From positions 62,001 through 126,000 of the forward strand of contig CAWAOQ010000015.1 in assembly GCA_963783785.1 (NCBI GenBank): a DNA stretch of 64,000 nt, written 5' to 3'. The stretch comes from CADEEN01 sp963783785 (GTDB lineage Bacteria > Pseudomonadota > Gammaproteobacteria > Burkholderiales > Burkholderiaceae_C). The notes below the pieces were generated by a model that saw nothing but the letters and a program-made list of their open reading frames with translations, did no database searches and had not been told where the DNA came from. How positions within the stretch are numbered: the first letter of the stretch is position 1; each line of letters begins with the position of its first letter. Positions 51,772 through 61,540 of this stretch are shown here, one piece after another. The position numbers and the translations under genes are program-made.

Positions 51772-52924
51772 TCAATCGACGCCTCGCGTGCGGTCGGCCT
51801 TGAACTGCGCCCGGAAAGTCTCGAAGCGGCCGCCGTCGAGCGCCTCGCGCATCTCGCGCATCAGGTTCACGTAGTAGTGGAGGTTGTGGATGCTGGCCAG
51901 CATCGGGCCGAGCATCTCGCCGCAGCGGTCGAGGTGGTGCAGGTATGCGCGGCTGAAGCCGCCACCGTCCGCGGCCCCCGCGGCGCAGGTGTGGCAGCGG
52001 CAGGTCGGATCGACAGGTCGGGTCGTCGGTCTTGTAGCGCGCGTTGCGCAGCCGCAGGTCGCCGAAGCGGGTGAACAGGTGGCCGTTGCGCGCATTGCGG
52101 GTGGGCATCACGCAGTCGAACATGTCGACGCCGTCGGCCACGCCCTGCACCAGGTCTTCCGGCGTACCGACGCCCATCAGGTAGCGCGGCTTGTCGGCGG
52201 GCAGGCGGTGCGGGGTGTGGGCCAGGATGCGCAGCATCTCGTCCTTGGGCTCGCCGACGCTGACGCCGCCGACCGCATAGCCGGGCAGGTCCATCGCCAC
52301 CAGGGCCTCCAGCGAGGCCTCGCGCAGGCTCTCGAACATGCCGCCCTGCACGATGCCGAACAGCGCGTTCGGGTTCTCGAGCCGAGCGAACTCGGCCTGG
52401 CAGCGCCCGGCCCAGCGCAGGCTCAGCTCCATCGACGCGCGCGCCTCGGCCTCGGTGGTGCGGTGGCCCTTGGTCTCGTACGGCGTGCACTCGTCGAACT
52501 GCATCACGATGTCGCTGTTCAACACCGTCTGGATCTGCATCGACACCTCGGGCGTCAGCAGCATCTTGTCGCCGTTGACCGGCGACGCGAACTTGACGCC
52601 CTCTTCGCTGATCTTGCGCATCTCGCCGAGCGACCAGACCTGGAAGCCGCCGCTGTCGGTGAGGATCGGCTTGTCCCAACCCTCGAAGCGGTGCAGGCCA
52701 CCGAAGCGCCGCAGCACGTCCAGCCCCGGCCGCAGCCACAGATGAAAGGTGTTGCCGAGGATGATCTGCGCGCCCATCTCGTCGAGCGAGCGCGGCATCA
52801 CCCCCTTGACCGAGCCATAGGTGCCCACCGGCATGAACACCGGCGTCTCGACCACGCCGTGGTTGAGCGTCAGGCGGCCGCGGCGGGCGCGGCCCTCGGT
52901 GGTGAGCAGTTCGAACTTGAGCAT
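51772..52924 (-). pseudogene. tgt: Queuine tRNA-ribosyltransferase, frame broken near 52014
   Basis: About 383 residues. It inserts preQ1 in place of guanine at position 34 of GUN-anticodon tRNAs. The first frame has GVVETPVFMPVGTYGSVKG, LTDSGGFQVWSLGEMRKISEEGV with the catalytic Asp, FGIVQGGM, GGVSVGEPK, YLMGVGTPEDLVQGVADGVDMFDCV and NARNGHLFTR. The zinc site and the rest (VDPTCRCHTC... SRAYLHHLDRCGEML) are in another frame. Deleting one C near 52014 restores the normal spacing. It follows queA on the same strand, a common queuosine pairing. Confidence 0.92.
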
Positions 52925-52949
52925 CGCCGCGCGATTGTCGCCGCGGCAA

Positions 52950-54001
52950 TCACGCGCCAGCAGATCGCGCCAGCAGCATCGCGTCGCCGTAGCTGAAGAA
53001 GCGGTAGCGGGCCTCGATCGCGTGGCGGTACAGCGCCATCACATGGGCGTGCCCGGCAAATGCCGACACCAGCATCATCAGCGTGCTCTTGGGCAGGTGG
53101 AAGTTGGTGAGCAACAGCGTCGACGACGCGGAACTCGAAACCCGGCGTGATGAAGATGTCGGTCTCGCCGCACGCCGCCCGCAGGGTGCCGCTGGCGCGC
53201 GCCGCGGATTCGAGCGAGCGCACGCTGGTGCTGCCGACCGCGACGACGCGGCCGCCGCGCTCGCGTGCCGCCGCCACCGCCGCCACCGCGGCCTCGCTCG
53301 ACCTCGTACCACTCGCTGTGCATCCGGTGTTCCTCGATGCGCTCGCTGCGCACCGGCTGGAAGGTGCCGGCGCCGACGTGCAGCGTCACGCCGGGCCGTA
53401 GCCACGCCGCGCTCGCGCAGCGCCGCCAGCACGGCCTCGTCGAAGTGCAGTGCCGCGGTCGGTGCCGCCACCGCGCCCGGCCGCGTCGGCGAACACGGTC
53501 TGGTAGCGGCGCTCGTCATCGCTGTCGTCGGCATGGGTGATGTAGGGCGGCAGCGGCACATGGCCGTGCGCCGCCAGCAGCGCCAGCGGTTCGGCACGGG
53601 AAGCGCAGGTGAACAGCGAGCCATCAGGGCCGCCGCGGCCGAGCACCTCGGCATCGAACGCGCCGGCCAGTCGCAACACGCTGCCCGGCCGCGGCGACTT
53701 GCTCGCGCGCAGATGCGCCAGCACCTCGTGGCCGGGCAGCACGCGCTCGACCAGCACCTCGACCGCGCCGCCGCTGGCCTTGACGCCGTACAGCCGGGCC
53801 TTGATCACGCGCGTGTCGTTGAAGACCAGCAGGTCGCCGGGGTCGCAGCAGCGCCGGGCAGTTCGCGAAACAGCCGGTCGGCCGGCGTCGCGCCGCGGCC
53901 GTCGAGCAGGCGCGAGGCGCTGCGCTCGGGCGCCGGGTGCTGGGCGATCAGCTCCGGCGGCAGCGAGAAGTCGAAATCGGCGAAGGGTGTGGTCGGGTCA
54001 T
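52950..54001 (-). pseudogene. queA: S-adenosylmethionine:tRNA ribosyltransferase-isomerase QueA, frame broken at six or more places
   Basis: About 347 residues of QueA, which adds the epoxycyclopentane group of queuosine. Segments in order are FDFSLPPELIAQHPAPERSA, GDLLVFNDTRVIKARLYG, VEVLVERVLPGHEVLAHLRA, AVAAPTAALHFDEAVLAALRERGV, VTLHVGAGTFQPVRSERIEEH, VVAVGSTSVRSLESAARASG, TNFHLPKSTLMMLVSAFAGH and YRFFSYGDAMLL, spread over three frames. Breaks fall near 53996, 53840, 53475, 53402, 53304 and 53123; four of them are repaired by removing one G or C. All motifs are intact, so sequencing error is likely. Confidence 0.88.
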
Positions 54002-54050
54002 GACGTGCGGGCTGTACCGGCCTGCGAGCTAAGGGCGCTACGATTGTTCC

Positions 54051-56108
54051 ATGCCCGTGCATCGCCCCCGTGTCGCCAACGGCCAAATCGGGCCCGGCGC
54101 GGGCGTTGGAGAAGCTCGGCCTGGTGCGCGACATCGATCTCGCGCTGCACCTGCCGCTGCGCTACGAAGACCAGACCCACGTGCAACGGCTGGCCGATGC
54201 GCACGAAGGCGACGTGGTGCAGGTCGAGGCCACGGTCGCCGAGTGCCGGGTCGAGTTCCGGCCGCGCCGGCAGCTGGTGGCCCGGCTGGTCGACGACGAC
54301 GGCGAGCCGCTGGTGCTGCGCTTCCTGAATTTCTACCCGTCGCAGCAGAAGGCGCTGGCGGCCGGCGTGCGCCTGCGCGTGCAGGGCGAGTTGCGCGGCG
54401 GCTTCCTCGGCCGCGAGATGGTCCACCCGCATGTCAGGCCCGCTTCGACGCCGCTGCCGACGACGCTGACGCCGGTCTACCCGACCAGTGCCCAGTTGCC
54501 GCAGGCCTACCTGCGCAAGGCGGTGGCCTCGGCACTGCAGCGCGCACCGCTCCACGAGGTGCTGCCGCCCGACGCGCTGCCAGATGGTCTGCCGAGCTTG
54601 CCGACCCTGAGAGAGGCGCTGCACTTCCTGCACCAGCCGCCACCGGCCACGCCGCTGGCGACGCTCGAAGACCGCAGCCACCCGGCCTGGCAGCGCCTGA
54701 AGTACGAGGAGTTGCTGGCACAGCAGCTCAGCCAGTTGACCGCGCAACACGAACGGGCGCTGTTGCAGGCCCCCGCGCTGGCGCCACTGCGCGGCGGCCT
54801 GCACGAACGCTTGCTGGCGACACTGCCATTCACGCTGACCGCGGCGCAGCGGCGCGTCGCCGGCGAGATCGCCGCCGACCTGGCCCGAGGGCAACCGATG
54901 CACCGCCTGCTGCAGGGCGATGTCGGCTCGGGCAAGACCGTGGTGGCGGCACTGGCCGCGGCGGTGGCCATCGACAGCGGCTGGCAATGCGCGTTGATGG
55001 CCCCGACCGAGATCCTCGCCGAGCAGCACTTCCGCAAGCTGGTGCACTGGCTGGAGCCGCTCGGCGTGAGCGTCGCCTGGCTGACCGGCAGCCGCAAGGG
55101 CAAGGGCCGCACCCAGATGCTCGAGCGTGTCGCGTCGGGCGAAGCCGGCCTGGTGGTCGGCACGCACGCGGTGATCCAGCACGACGTGGCGTTCGCCAGA
55201 CTCGGGCTGGCGGTGGTCGACGAGCAGCACCGCTTCGGCGTCGCGCAACGGCTCGCGCTGCGCGAAAAACTCGACCAGCAGGCGCTCGAGCCCCACTTGC
55301 TGATGATGAGCGCGACGCCGATCCCGCGCACGCTGGCGATGACCTACTTCGCCGACCTGGCGGTGAGCACGATCGACGAGTTGCCACCGGGCCGCACACC
55401 GGTGCTGACCAAGCTGTTCGCCGACGGCAAGCGCGACGCGGTGATCGGCCGCATCCGCGACGAAGTGGCACAGGGCAAGCAGGTCTACTGGGTCTGCCCG
55501 CTGATCGAGGAGAGCGAGGCGCTCGACCTGCGCAACGCCACCGAGACGCACCAGCAGCTGTGCGCCGCGCTGCCCGGCGTGATGGTCGGCCTGCTGCACG
55601 GGCGCATGCCGGCGGCCGAGAAGGCCGCTGCGATGGCGCTGTTCACCGGCGGCGAGATGCAGGTGCTGGTGGCCACCACCGTGATCGAGGTCGGCGTCGA
55701 CGTGCCCAACGCCAGCCTGATGGTGGTCGAGCATGCCGAGCGCTTCGGCCTGTCGCAGCTGCACCAGTTGCGCGGCCGCGTCGGCCGCGGCGCGGTGGCC
55801 AGCGTCTGCGTGCTGCTGTACACGCCGCCGCTGTCGCCGACGGCCAAGGACCGGCTGCGCGCCATGGCCGACACCAGCGATGGCTTCGAGATCGCGCGCC
55901 GCGATCTCGAGATCCGCGGCCCCGGCGAGTTCATGGGCTCGCGCCAGAGCGGCGATGCGCTGCTGCGCTTCGCCGACCTGGCGCCGACAGCGCGCTGCTC
56001 GAGCCGCCCGGCGCAATGGCGCCGCGACTGCTGGCCGAACACCCGGCGGCCGCCGCTGCGCAGGTGCAGCGCTGGCTGGCCTCGCGTGTGGACTACTTGA
56101 AGGCGTGA
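54051..56108 (+). CDS. recG: ATP-dependent DNA helicase RecG (indels near 54068 and 55985)
   Basis: Rescues stalled replication forks by fork reversal. About 680 residues with a wedge domain (LVRDIDLALHLPLRYEDQT), Walker A GDVGSGKTVVAALAA, MAPTEILAEQH, VGTHAVIQHDVAF, the DEQHRFGVAQR helicase motif II, MSATPIPRTLAMT, TTVIEVGVDVPNA and QLRGRVGRG. The ATG at 54051 is out of frame with the core; either GTG at 54070 is the start or one extra C in the CCCCC run at 54065-54069 shifted it. The last 40 residues (LLAEHPAAAAAQVQRWL) are also shifted at 55985. Confidence 0.92.
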   Translation: MPVHRPRVANGQIGPGAGVGEARPGARHRSRAAPAAALRRPDPRATAGRCARRRRGAGRGHGRRVPGRVPAAPAAGGPAGRRRRRAAGAALPEFLPVAAEGAGGRRAPARAGRVARRLPRPRDGPPACQARFDAAADDADAGLPDQCPVAAGLPAQGGGLGTAARTAPRGAAARRAARWSAELADPERGAALPAPAATGHAAGDARRPQPPGLAAPEVRGVAGTAAQPVDRATRTGAVAGPRAGATARRPARTLAGDTAIHADRGAAARRRRDRRRPGPRATDAPPAAGRCRLGQDRGGGTGRGGGHRQRLAMRVDGPDRDPRRAALPQAGALAGAARRERRLADRQPQGQGPHPDARACRVGRSRPGGRHARGDPARRGVRQTRAGGGRRAAPLRRRATARAARKTRPAGARAPLADDERDADPAHAGDDLLRRPGGEHDRRVATGPHTGADQAVRRRQARRGDRPHPRRSGTGQAGLLGLPADRGERGARPAQRHRDAPAAVRRAARRDGRPAARAHAGGREGRCDGAVHRRRDAGAGGHHRDRGRRRRAQRQPDGGRACRALRPVAAAPVARPRRPRRGGQRLRAAVHAAAVADGQGPAARHGRHQRWLRDRAPRSRDPRPRRVHGLAPERRCAAALRRPGADSALLEPPGAMAPRLLAEHPAAAAAQVQRWLASRVDYLKA

Positions 56109-56160
56109 GGCCTGAGCCACGCGCAGCCACCCGAAGAAGGCCCCGCAGCGCGGAGTCAAC

Positions 56161-57930
56161 CTATTCGGGCAGCCCAGCCTTCGCCAGCCCCGCGTAGTAA
56201 CGCTCGCGCTGGGCGCGGCAGAGGTCGTTCGCGCACAGCCGCTCGTCGCGGAACGACGTAATCGTGTAGGAGGGCAGCCTCCGTCTGAACTCCGCCAGCG
56301 CCGCGCGCGCGGTTTCTGTCTCGCCCAGGTTCGCTGCCGCCGCGGCGACCCACGAATGAGCCACCGCGTGCTGCGGCCGCTCGAGCACCGAGCGCCGCGC
56401 CCATTCGAGCGCCTCGCGGTCGCGGCCCAGGTACAGATGCGCCGCCGCGGTGACGAGGAAGATGCCGTTGAGATTCGGATCGCGCGGGCTGAGCCGCCGC
56501 GCCTGCTCGAGGGCGGCGATCGCTTCATCCTGCCGGCCGAGCGTGCAACGGGCATAACCGAGCCAGAACCAGGCGCTTGCATCGTTGCGATTGAGCCCGA
56601 TCTGGCGCTCGAGCATCTCCACCGCCTGCTCGGAGCGGCCGGCCAGCGCGAGCGTCGTACCGCGCACGCCGACGACACGTGCATCGGCACGATCCAGTTG
56701 GAAGGCCCGCTCCGAGAGTCTGTCGGCCTGTTGCAGCCACTGCTCGCGCGTCGCGCCTCGTAGGCTCAGCCAGCGCTGCGACACGTCGTAGTTATAGGTC
56801 TGTGCCAGCAGCGCGAGGGCGAGCGCCGACGCCGGGTCACGTGCGCTCACCTGCTCGAGCAGACGGCGCGCCTCCTTCAGCGAGTCCGGCGTCATCCGGT
56901 TGAACTGCAGCAGCAGCCACCGCGCCTGCAGCAACAGGTCCTGCGAGTCGGCAGCGGGCCGCGCTCGCGCACGTGCGGTTTCCACTTCCTGCAGCGTCAG
57001 GTCCAGCGACCTCGCCACCGTCCCGGTGACTCGGCGGTACAGCGCGGGAAGGTCGGGCAGCTCGCCATCGATACGCTCTGCCCACAGGGCGCGCCCGCTC
57101 TCGCCGTCGACGAGCTGCAAGGTCAGTCGCACCGCGTCGCCCAGGCGCACCAGGCCGCCGTCGATTACGTAGCGCACGCCGAGCTCGCGTCCCACACGAC
57201 GCGCGTCGACGCTGCGGCCGCGGTAGCTGTCCGCGGTCGCCCGGGCGATCACGAAGCCCTCGGGGATGCGCGACAGGTCGACCGTGATCTCGTCGGTGAG
57301 CACGGCGGCCAGCCGGTCTTGCGCCGGGTCGCCGCCATCACTTGCAAGGGGCAGCACGACGATCGACAGGCGAGGCGGTACGGGTGGCACCACCGGTGCG
57401 CTGCGCTGCTGCCACCACCAAGCCAACGCTGCCGCAGCGACGGTGGCAGCCGCGAGGCCGCTCCAGAGCGCGACGGCAGCAGCGCTTCGCCTCACCGGCG
57501 CGGCGGCCTCACCCGCGACCGTGCCATTCGCCGCCCGAGCCAACGAGGACGGTACTGCCGCGTCGCCAGCGGGTGTGGCCAGCCCCGCATCGGCGGCGTG
57601 TGAGGCCGGCACAGGCTCGACCGGCGCCGCGAAGAGGTACCCGCGCCGTGGCAGCGTCTTGATGATGTGCTGCCCGTGCTCGCCGAGCACCTGCCGGATG
57701 TCGGAGACACAACGCGTCAGCGACTCCTCGCCGACAACGACGTCGGGCCAGACGGCGGCCAGGATCTCGTCCTTGCCCACCGGCCGGCCTGCGGCCTCGG
57801 CCAGGTAGACCAGCACGTCGAAGCTGCGCGGGCGAAGGTCGAGCTTCCGACCGGCCCGGCGCAACGTGCGACAGCCGACGTCGAGATCGAACTCTTCGAA
57901 GCGCAACCGGTTGGCGGCTCGGACCTGCAT
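56161..57930 (-). CDS. CadC-type membrane regulator: winged-helix domain, TM helix, periplasmic TPR domain
   Basis: A 589-aa one-component regulator. Residues 8-103 form an OmpR/CadC winged helix (LDLRPRSFDVLVYLAEAAGR, DEILAAVWPDVVVGEESLTRCVSDIRQ in pieces). One TM helix lies at 149-172. A domain with SIVVLPLASDG and FVIARATADSYRG resembles the TolB/adenylate-cyclase-associated N-terminal region, and about 330-570 are tetratricopeptide repeats. The DNA-binding part is cytoplasmic and the sensor part periplasmic. It is divergent from a small exported protein at 58057, which is the obvious candidate target or ligand-sensor partner. Confidence 0.9.
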   Translation of the reverse strand: MQVRAANRLRFEEFDLDVGCRTLRRAGRKLDLRPRSFDVLVYLAEAAGRPVGKDEILAAVWPDVVVGEESLTRCVSDIRQVLGEHGQHIIKTLPRRGYLFAAPVEPVPASHAADAGLATPAGDAAVPSSLARAANGTVAGEAAAPVRRSAAAVALWSGLAAATVAAAALAWWWQQRSAPVVPPVPPRLSIVVLPLASDGGDPAQDRLAAVLTDEITVDLSRIPEGFVIARATADSYRGRSVDARRVGRELGVRYVIDGGLVRLGDAVRLTLQLVDGESGRALWAERIDGELPDLPALYRRVTGTVARSLDLTLQEVETARARARPAADSQDLLLQARWLLLQFNRMTPDSLKEARRLLEQVSARDPASALALALLAQTYNYDVSQRWLSLRGATREQWLQQADRLSERAFQLDRADARVVGVRGTTLALAGRSEQAVEMLERQIGLNRNDASAWFWLGYARCTLGRQDEAIAALEQARRLSPRDPNLNGIFLVTAAAHLYLGRDREALEWARRSVLERPQHAVAHSWVAAAAANLGETETARAALAEFRRRLPSYTITSFRDERLCANDLCRAQRERYYAGLAKAGLPE

Positions 57931-58056
57931 CTGGTCTCCCCGGTCTGTGGGAGGAATTTTCAGCCTTTTTCACCACGGGCGCAGGTTCCTTCATGACGGC
58001 GCGCGAGCTGTGGAGGCGCAATGGCAGCGGCACCCTCACCCGCCATCGGAGGCCCC

Positions 58057-58383
58057 ATGACCCACCATCGCACTCTGCCCATCGCAGCCACCATCGCTGC
58101 CTCGCTTCTGCTCGCGACCCTTGCTTCGAACCCGCGCGCGCAGCCGCCCAACGGCACCCAGGCGGCCGTCGACCGCGAAGTGCGCAGCCTGAAGGCGACC
58201 TACCTGCGCTGCGAGCGGGATGCGACCGAGCGCCTGCTCGGCGTCGGCGACGCGGCGAACTGCTCGGTCATCTACGAAGAGCTGCTCAAGGTCGGCTTCG
58301 GTGGCGACTTCAAGCGTCTGCTCGCCTGGTGGCACGCCGAACGTGTCGCCGAGGCGCGCGGCGAGCGCATCGCCACGCATTGA
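58057..58383 (+). CDS. Small exported hypothetical protein
   Basis: A 108-aa protein with a clear signal peptide (LPIAATIAASLLLATLASNPRAQ) and a short helical mature part with two Cys (LRCERDA, NCSVIYEELLKVGFGGDF). The mature part could form one disulfide. It is divergent from the CadC-type regulator gene, 126 nt away. No family is recognised. An in-frame ATG at 58021 would add 12 residues before the leader. Confidence 0.7.
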   Translation: MTHHRTLPIAATIAASLLLATLASNPRAQPPNGTQAAVDREVRSLKATYLRCERDATERLLGVGDAANCSVIYEELLKVGFGGDFKRLLAWWHAERVAEARGERIATH

Positions 58384-58823
58384 AGCAGCAGGGCCGGCCG
58401 CGCCCGCACTGCGCCGTCACCGCTTTGGCAGAGGCGACCTCGAGTTCAAGACCGATGGTGCGGCCTGAGAACGCACCAGGCCAGGTCAATCGAGCGCCGC
58501 GCAGCGGTCGAGACGTCCCAGGTCGAGGTATCCCAGGCACCCGGCCGGCGTCGGGATTCGCAGAGGGCGATTGAAATTCGTTTGCCCACGCGCGGGCGGC
58601 GCTGGCCAGTGTCAGCGATCCGAGGCCACCTTTGCGTTGCTACATTGCCGCCGCTCGCGACCGGCTGCTTCTGGCCGGGTCTTGCCATAGGGAGCCGTTG
58701 AGTGACGGTTCGCTCAGCGCCACATTGCCGACATTCGTTGAGCCAGAGTCGAACTCATCGAACGGGTCGCGAGCCGCTGTCCGCAATCATGCGGTCGATC
58801 GCAACTACGCATGCGACGCTGCC
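58384..58823. other. 440-nt gap without a recognisable gene
   Basis: Only short overlapping open frames of low-complexity composition are present, none with a ribosome site or family motif. I see no tRNA, repeat or strong terminator. It separates the small exported protein from the 3' end of the kinase gene. Confidence 0.5.
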
Positions 58824-59753
58824 TCAACGCGAGGCAAGCAGTTCGCGCACCGCATCGAGCCTGGGCATGCCGGCGATCGCGCCGCGCGCGCCGACCGACA
58901 AGCGCCGCGGCGGCGTTGGCCCAGGCCAGCGCGGCATCGAGTCGCCAGACCGCGCGCCAGCGCCGCGGCCAGCGCGCCGGTGAAGGTGTCGCCCGCGCCG
59001 ATCGTGTCGGCCACTGCCACCGCATGGGCCCGCGATCGCGCAGCGGCGGCCGGCCGCGACCGATGCAGCGCGCAGCCGGCGCGCGCCGAGGGTCACCGAC
59101 GACGGCGCCGACGCCGCGCGCGAGCAGGCGCGCTGCGGCGGCAGCGACCGGCGTGCCCCCCGCGCATGCCGGCGAGCGCGCGCAGCTCGGTCTCGTTGGG
59201 CGTGAGCACGTCGCACAGCGCGCAGCAACGCGTCCGGCAGCGCGCGCGCCGGCGCCGGGTTCAGCAGCGTCGTGACACCGGCCGCGCGGGCCAGCGCGAA
59301 CGCCGCGCAGCGTGGCCTCGAACGGCACCTCGTTGGGCGCCATCACGACCCGCGCACCGGCCAATGCGTGGCGGCCGCGGCCTGGGCATGGCGCGCACCG
59401 AGGCCGGCGCCGGCGCCGGGCGCGACCGCGATGCTGTTGTCGCCGTCGTCGTAGACCAGATCTGCGCCACGCCGCTGGGCTCGCCCGTCGACCACCTCGA
59501 CGGCCGTGGCGTCGATGCCCTCGCGCAGCCCACAGCGCGAGCGCCATGCGGCCGAAATCGTCGTCGCCGATGCGCGCGATCACCGCCACCTGCGCGCCTT
59601 GGCGCGCGCAGGCGACCGCGGCGTTCGAGCCCTTGCCGCCCGGGCTGATCGTGAACCCGCTGGCCATCAGCGTCTCGCCGCGCGCGATCGGCCGCGGCAC
59701 GCGCGAGACGAGGTCGGCGTTGAAGCTGGCCAGGCAGACGACTGGCAGTTCAT
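58824..59753 (-). pseudogene. rbsK: PfkB-family carbohydrate kinase (ribokinase-like), frame broken about ten times
   Basis: About 306 residues if repaired. Segments recognised over three frames are FNADLVSRVPRPIARGETL, ISPGGKGSNAAVACARQGA (PfkB signature 1), IARIGDDDFGRMAL, EPSGVAQIW, VVMAPNEVPFEATL, TPNETELRALAGM, DTIGAGDTFTGALAAALAR (signature 2 with the catalytic Asp) and AGMPRLDAVRELLASR. Most breaks are repaired by deleting one G or C, as in CGC-G-CTG. It is last in the TRAP operon; its ATG overlaps the DctM stop. It probably phosphorylates ribose or a keto-sugar acid. Confidence 0.82.
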
Positions 59754-61052
59754 TTCAGGCCATAGCCCATCGACTGCGGCAGCCACAGCACCAGCTGCGG
59801 GAACAGCGTGATCGCCAGCAGCAGCAGCAGCAGCGCGATCAGGAACGGCCAGCCCTCGGCCAGCATGTCGCGGATCGGGATGCCGGCCAGCGCATTGGTG
59901 ACGAACAGCAGCATGCCGAACGGCGGCGTGATCAGCCCGATCATCATGTTGACGATCGCCAGCACGCCGAAGTGCACCAGGTCCACGCCCAGCAGCTTGG
60001 CGGTCGGGATCAGCATCGGCACGAACACCAGCAGCATCACCGCGGTGTCGAGAACGCAGCCCAGCACCAGGAACACGACGTTGACCAGCAGCAGGAACTG
60101 CAGCTGCGTGAGCTGCGCCGACGCCACCACAGCGGCCAGTTGCTGCGGCACGCCCTCGGAGGTGAAGGCGTAGTTGAGGAAGAACGCGCCGGCGATGATC
60201 AGCGTGATGACGGCGCTCGAGCGGGTGGATTCCAGCATCACCGCCAGCCAGCGTGCGCCAGGTCAGCGCGCGGTAGACGAGGCCGGCCAGCACCAGCGCA
60301 TGCAGCGCCGCCACCGCCGCTGCCTCGGTCGGCGTGAAGGCGCCGCTGTAGATGCCGCCCAGCAGCACCAGCGGCAACGACACCGGCAGCGCGCCGCGGA
60401 ACATCACCGCCGGCCACTCGCGCAGCGGCACCGGCGCCTCGCGCGGCATGTTGCGCTTGCACGGCGATGATCTGCACCGTGACCATCAGCACGCCGGCCA
60501 TCAGCAGCCCGGGCACCACGCCGCCGAGGAACAGCGCGCCGACCGAAGCGCCCGACACCAGCGCGTAGAGCACCATCGGGATCGACGGCGGGATGATCGG
60601 CCCGATGGTGGCGCTGGCCACCACCACCGCGCCGGCGAAGCCCGGCGAGTAGCCCGGCTTCTTCAGCATCTGCTTGATCGTCACCAGCCCGGGGCCGGCG
60701 GCGTCGGCGATCGCGCTGCCGCTCATGCCCGAGAAGATCACGCTGACCAGGATGTCGACCTGCGCCAGCCCGCCGCGCAGCCGCCCGACCAGGATGCGGC
60801 AGAAGTCGAAGATGCGCTCGCTGACCGTGCCGGCGTTCATCACGTTGGCGGCCAGCACGAACAGCGGCACCGCCAGCAGCACATAGCTGTTGTAGAGACC
60901 GTTGCAGACCTGCTCGGCGACCAGGCCGATGTCCTGCCCCTTGACCACCAGGTAGGCGATGCCGGCCGCCAGCATCGAGAAGCCGATCGGCATGCGCAGC
61001 AGCATGCCCAGCACCAGCGTCGCCAGCAGCACGGCCAGCGATGCAGCGTCAC
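59750..61052 (-). pseudogene. TRAP transporter large permease (DctM), frame broken at three or more places
   Basis: Large membrane subunit of a tripartite ATP-independent transporter, about 430 residues and 12 helices. Segments in order are LAVLLATLVLGMLLRMPIGFSML, LLAVPLFVLAANVMNAG, FSGMSGSAIADAAGPG, YSPGFAGAVVVASATIGPIIPPSIPMVLYA, GGIYSGAFTPTEAAAVAALHAL and ITPPFGMLLFVTNALAGIPI. Breaks are near 61043, 60460 and 60242. The likely start is GTG 61052, overlapping the DctQ stop as GTGA. It moves the substrate with a sodium or proton gradient. Confidence 0.85.
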
Positions 61053-61531
61053 CCGCGCACCTCGCCGTCCAGGCCCTCGCCCGCGCCAGGCCGCGCGAAC
61101 GCCCAGCACGGCGCGCAGCGACCAGCGCCGCCAGCAGCAGCACGAACGGCAGATAGACCCACATGAACGGGATGCCGAGCACCGGCGTGCCTTCGCGCGC
61201 GCATGAAGTGCACGTAGTCCCAGCTCGCCGGCAAGGCCCAGGCCGCGAGGCCGCCGATCAGCAGTTGCCCGGCGATGGCCATCACGCGGCGGCCGCGCCG
61301 GCCGACCGCGTTCCAGACCAGGTCGAACACCACGTGCTCACGCGCCGGCACCATGAACGCCGCGGCCCACAGGATGACCCAGACATAGAGCACCACCGCC
61401 AGTTCGTCGGTCCAGGGCAGCGGCCGGTTGAAGCCGAAGCGGGCCGCGATCTGGACCAGGAAGACCAGGAACATCGCCGTGAAGAGCGTGCCGCCGATCG
61501 CGTCGGCGGCACGCTGGGCCCAGCGCAACAC
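61049..61531 (-). pseudogene. TRAP transporter small permease (DctQ), frame broken near 61200 and 61105
   Basis: Four-helix small subunit of about 160 residues. The first frame reads GGTLFTAMFLVFLVQIAARFGFNRPLPWTDELAVVLYVW in order, the typical DctQ opening, then EHVVFDLVWNAVGRRGRRVM. The third and fourth helix region (GIPFMWVYLPFVLLLAALVA) is in a second frame, and the tail in a third. The start is GTG at 61531, 9 nt after the DctP stop. It forms the membrane complex with DctM. Confidence 0.82.
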
Positions 61532-61540
61532 GTCGGACGG

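Noticed and set aside
51884..52996. Long plus-strand open frame opposite tgt
   Set aside because: His/Arg/Gln-rich shadow translation with no motif; the tgt motifs on the minus strand are unmistakable.
53998..56130. Long minus-strand open frame (710 codons) opposite recG
   Set aside because: Low-complexity His/Gln/Arg/Ala composition typical of antisense frames in GC-rich DNA.
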